A stretch of DNA of 9,228 nt from assembly GCA_002898975.1 (NCBI GenBank), contig BEID01000025.1, positions 1 to 9,228 of the forward strand, given 5' to 3'. Shown here piece by piece: positions 7,134 to 9,228 of the stretch (position 1 is its first letter; each line of letters begins with the position of its first letter). A program made the translations under genes and the position numbers. This stretch comes from a bacterium HR27 (lineage in GTDB: Bacteria; Chloroflexota; Chloroflexia; Thermomicrobiales; Thermomicrobiaceae). The notes under the pieces were generated by a model. It did not search any database and had not been told where the DNA came from. It saw only the letters and a list, made by a program, of their open reading frames with translations.

Positions 7134-8080
7134 CGCAGCGCACCCGATGCACCTGTCCCGTGGCGTTCGCGAACGTACCGTTGTGGATCATCGCACGGCC
7201 GGTGCGTGTCCGCACCGTGCGCCGCGAATTCCAGCAGCACGACTTCTGGTTGCGCGAAGAGGCGAAACGGGAGTTGCGTCTGTCCGATGCCCGAGCTCAC
7301 GTAGGCGAGCATGCCACGTTCCCAGAACCAGCCGCGCTGGAAGCGGGCGTGCGGTTTCTTCCTGATTCTATCGAGGTACCACGCCGCGTCCAGCGGGTTG
7401 AGCCAGCGTGACCAGTTCAAGCGGATCTGTCCCCAGTGCGTGTGCCCGAAAAGCCCGATGTCAGCGCTTCCGACCGACACCGCTTCCAGAACCGAGGGAG
7501 AATGGGCGAGCAGGACGCGCGGATGCGGTGTCAACGGTCGAGCGAGCAGGGAGCTATCGTGCAGTCCGGTGTACGGGTCGTCCAGTCCGACCAGTTCCAG
7601 CTGGCTCCCGTTCGGAAGATCGATGACGACGCACTCGTTCTGCAACACGCGCACACCGCGTTCCGCGAGAAAGGCAGCGATTCTGCGGGCATTGTGCTCA
7701 CCTTGGCGGTAGTCGTGGTTGCCGAGAACGGCGAAGACGGGCTGGATGTCGCACAGGCCGTCAAAGACCGCCGTCGGGCTGAAGCGTCCCTGGTCGAAGT
7801 AGTCGCCGCCGAGCAGAACGAGGTGGGGACGCCAGGCACGCAGGCGCTCGATCGCTTCGAGCGTATTCCGGGCAGACGGGCCTGGGCCACCGATGTGGAA
7901 ATCGGTGAGGAAGGCGATCCTCGTACCGGTCAACGCGTCGCACCCGCGCGGCAGGGTCACCTGAACCACGCGTGTGCGGAGACGGTACGGTTCGAGTGTC
8001 GCTGCACCGATGAGAGCGAGGCCGGTTGCTGTCAGGCATCCCGCGAGAATCCGCGTCGTACGAGAAGATGGCACTGTCAT
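7130..8080 (-). CDS. Membrane-anchored calcineurin-like metallophosphoesterase
   Basis: From ATG 8080 the product is 316 aa. All five dinuclear-metal motifs of the calcineurin-like superfamily are present: D60-F-H62, G91-D92-Y-F-D95 around GGDYFD, GNHD (120-123), H193 in LLAHSP, and GHTH (212-215). A hydrophobic stretch at about 11-30 is a likely uncleaved membrane anchor. This resembles the COG1408-type (YkuE/YaeI) phosphohydrolases, some of which act on lipid pyrophosphates or related lipids. The substrate here is unknown. After the terminal family segment ending VVLLEF, about 30 hydrophilic residues form an extra tail. ATG 8080 has AAGGA about 5 nt upstream; the open frame extends 23 codons further without a better site. 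Its stop overlaps the start of the DUF1786-like gene by 4 nt. It is divergent from the DtxR-family gene, which could regulate it. Confidence 0.88.
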   Translation of the reverse strand: MTVPSSRTTRILAGCLTATGLALIGAATLEPYRLRTRVVQVTLPRGCDALTGTRIAFLTDFHIGGPGPSARNTLEAIERLRAWRPHLVLLGGDYFDQGRFSPTAVFDGLCDIQPVFAVLGNHDYRQGEHNARRIAAFLAERGVRVLQNECVVIDLPNGSQLELVGLDDPYTGLHDSSLLARPLTPHPRVLLAHSPSVLEAVSVGSADIGLFGHTHWGQIRLNWSRWLNPLDAAWYLDRIRKKPHARFQRGWFWERGMLAYVSSGIGQTQLPFRLFAQPEVVLLEFAAHGADTHRPCDDPQRYVRERHGTGASGALR

Positions 8081-8107
8081 GTCGATCCTTCGAACATCCG
8101 TTCCAGG

Positions 8108-8113
8108 TATACT
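8108..8113 (+). promoter_or_regulatory. Candidate -10 box / operator for the DtxR-family gene
   Basis: TATACT matches the sigma-70 -10 consensus at five of six positions and lies 56 nt before the GTG start. The expected -35 region (8085-8090, ATCCTT) is weak. The box is at the centre of an imperfect palindrome CCAGGTATACTTTG (8104-8117), which could be read from both strands and could bind a repressor. The promoter call is tentative. Confidence 0.4.
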
Positions 8114-8157
8114 TTGCCCGACATCGGGAGTGCGCCCGAAAGCGGGCACGGGTCTCT

Positions 8158-8162
8158 GGGAG
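8158..8162 (+). promoter_or_regulatory. Ribosome-binding site of the DtxR-family gene
   Basis: GGGAG lies 7 nt before GTG 8170. It favours that start over ATG 8218, which is preceded by CGATCACGCACGCG with no Shine-Dalgarno match. Confidence 0.65.
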
Positions 8163-8169
8163 TGTACCA

Positions 8170-8886
8170 GTGCGGCAGCAGCGACGATCGGTTGGACGTG
8201 CGGCGATCACGCACGCGATGGAGGACTATCTCAAGGTCATCTATGCCCTCGAGCGAGAGGATGGGCGGGTGACCACGCAGGCGATCGCCGAGCGCCTCGG
8301 TGTCCAGAGCCCCTCGGTGACCAATATGTTGAAACGCTTGGCGGCACTGCACCTGGTCGAGCACCAGCCATACCGCGGTGTTCGGCTGACGGAGCGAGGC
8401 AGGGGCATCGCGCTCGAAGTCATCCGTCACCATCGCTTGCTCGAGCTCTTCCTCGCTGAGGTACTCGACTACCCATGGGAAGCAGTCCACGAGGAGGCCG
8501 ATCGCCTCGAACACGGACTGTCCGAAGAACTCGAGTCCTGGATCGATGCTCGGCTCGGGTATCCGACGGCTGACCCGCATGGTCATCCGATCCCGCGCCT
8601 CGACGGATCGTTACCCGAACGACCGTGCATGCGCTTGGACGACGTACGACCCGGTCGTGCCGTCGAGGTGCTCCACGTGGCCGACCACGACCGTGAGCAG
8701 CTCCGGTACCTCGCTGAACTTGGCATTCGCCCCGGCACGCGGGTCGAAGTCCTCGAGCGCCTCCCGTTCGAGGGGCCGCTACGGATTCGTATCGGCGAGC
8801 GGGAGCACTACGTCGGCCAGTCCCTCTCGAGAGCCGTCTACGTGGCCGCCGAAGAAGAGGACGAGGCTGCAACCGAGACGGAGTGA
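8170..8886 (+). CDS. DtxR/MntR-family metal-dependent transcriptional repressor
   Basis: The 238-aa protein has the three domains of the long DtxR-type regulators. These are a winged-helix DNA-binding domain (about 17-78, with TTQAIAERLGVQSPSVTNML), a metal-binding dimerisation domain (about 79-145) and a C-terminal SH3/FeoA-like domain (about 155-226). Proteins of this family bind Fe2+ or Mn2+ and then repress uptake or oxidative-stress genes. By alignment to DtxR, the ancillary-site residues H88, E92 and H107 are kept, and so are primary-site E114 and H115. The DtxR Met10 position is D19, as in MntR, and the Cys102 position is D111. K22 replaces the Glu11 of B. subtilis MntR. Metal preference is therefore uncertain, leaning towards manganese. 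No transporter gene is adjacent. The divergent phosphoesterase operon, or the gene itself, are possible targets. The C-terminus is a short acidic tail (EEEDEAATETE). Confidence 0.9.
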   Translation: MRQQRRSVGRAAITHAMEDYLKVIYALEREDGRVTTQAIAERLGVQSPSVTNMLKRLAALHLVEHQPYRGVRLTERGRGIALEVIRHHRLLELFLAEVLDYPWEAVHEEADRLEHGLSEELESWIDARLGYPTADPHGHPIPRLDGSLPERPCMRLDDVRPGRAVEVLHVADHDREQLRYLAELGIRPGTRVEVLERLPFEGPLRIRIGEREHYVGQSLSRAVYVAAEEEDEAATETE

Positions 8887-8913
8887 CGGCGAACCGGAGA
8901 GCGGAGCCCAGTC

Positions 8914-8942
8914 TTGCGAGGCTTGTGCGCTGTTGGTATTGT
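8914..8942 (+). promoter_or_regulatory. Candidate sigma-70 promoter for recJ
   Basis: TTGCGA (8914-8919) and TATTGT (8937-8942) are separated by exactly 17 nt, each matching four of six consensus positions. A TG one base before the -10 gives an extended -10. It lies in the 95-nt gap between the DtxR-family stop and recJ, with predicted transcription start near 8949. Confidence 0.42.
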
Positions 8943-8981
8943 CCGTACGCAGGAGACGGGGTGAAGACGAGGAGTCGAGCG

Positions 8982-9228
8982 ATGCCGCGTTACCGGTGGC
9001 GCGAGCCGGAAGCGGTACCTGACTGGGCGCTTTCTCTGGCCGAGCATCCGCTCCTGGCGGCGCTCCTCTACCGGCGCGGCATTCGTGACCGTCGAGCGGC
9101 ACAGCGCTTTCTGTCCCCTTCACTGAACGATTTGCCCGATCCCTTCGGTTTGCCGGATGTCGGTCGTGCGGTGGATCTGATTGCCCGAACAGAACGGAAT
9201 GCCGGACGTGTCGTCGTCTTCGGCGATT
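8982..9228 (+). CDS. recJ: Single-stranded-DNA-specific exonuclease RecJ, N-terminal fragment (runs off the window)
   Basis: RecJ is a 5'-3' single-strand DNA exonuclease of the DHH phosphoesterase superfamily, acting in recombination and repair. Only the first 82 codons are present. They read MPRYRWREPEAVPDWALSLA, then a segment containing AAQRFLSPSLNDLPDPFGLP (about residues 38-57), and end in GRVVVFGD. This is the usual RecJ leader: a conserved 'FLxPxLxDLxDPFxLxD' block followed by the strand that enters catalytic motif I (DYDxDG), which is cut off by the window end. ATG 8982 has GAGGAG (8969-8974) 7 nt upstream. An in-frame GTG at 8961 has AGGAG (8951-8955) 5 nt upstream and would add seven residues. 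The gene follows the DtxR-family gene by 95 nt and probably has its own promoter. Confidence 0.88.
   Translation, partial: MPRYRWREPEAVPDWALSLAEHPLLAALLYRRGIRDRRAAQRFLSPSLNDLPDPFGLPDVGRAVDLIARTERNAGRVVVFGD

Noticed and set aside
6270..7304. A 344-codon plus-strand open frame antisense to the DUF1786-like gene
   Set aside because: The minus-strand protein has coherent fold motifs, an ATGA-coupled start and a natural stop. The plus-strand frame has none of these and looks like a composition shadow.
8036..8038. A lipobox-like LAGC at residues 12-15 of the phosphoesterase, suggesting a lipoprotein
   Set aside because: The hydrophobic stretch comes after the cysteine, not before it, and residues 1-10 are polar, so there is no lipoprotein signal peptide. 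An uncleaved anchor is more likely.
7436..8272. A 278-codon plus-strand open frame antisense to the phosphoesterase and running into the regulator
   Set aside because: It opposes all five metallophosphoesterase motifs and crosses the divergent promoter region and the start of the DtxR-family gene in another frame.

Overview
The window is 9.2 kb of gene-dense, clearly GC-rich bacterial chromosome. It starts genes with ATG or GTG and often has strong GGAGG-type ribosome-binding sites. The tig-clpP-clpX order, the DinB and membrane zinc-peptidase neighbours, and the overall protein flavour suggest a thermophilic Chloroflexota bacterium of the Thermomicrobia type (Thermomicrobium/Sphaerobacter-like). 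That placement is inference from protein character, not a database match. I see no insertion sequence, phage gene, CRISPR array, tRNA or rRNA.

Left part (56-3456, plus strand): a compact protein quality-control operon encodes trigger factor, ClpP and ClpX, with gaps of 14 and 24 nt. Trigger factor receives nascent chains at the ribosome, ClpX unfolds tagged proteins and ClpP degrades them. A 14-bp GC-rich hairpin (3484-3516) separates clpX from a convergent minus-strand DinB-family gene (3532-3996).

Middle (4134-6048): a minus-strand membrane zinc peptidase (YugP/Zn_peptidase_2 type, HETGH motif) ends at a strong intrinsic terminator. It diverges from a plus-strand isoprenyl diphosphate synthase. 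The shared upstream region carries a nested inverted repeat that could be an operator.

Right part (6045-9228): the isoprenyl synthase gene runs into a convergent minus-strand gene, and the two share the tetranucleotide TTAA as both stop codons. That minus-strand gene encodes a DUF1786-like protein with an actin/Hsp70/sugar-kinase style nucleotide-binding core. It is translationally coupled (ATGA overlap) behind a membrane-anchored calcineurin-like metallophosphoesterase. The pair diverges, across 89 bp, from a DtxR/MntR-family metal-dependent repressor with an unusual predicted ligand set. The window ends inside the 5' part of recJ, which appears to have its own promoter.

Most of the window is conserved housekeeping. 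The least understood part is the phosphoesterase/DUF1786 pair with its divergent metalloregulator. I found no convincing evidence of a wholly new multi-gene system.
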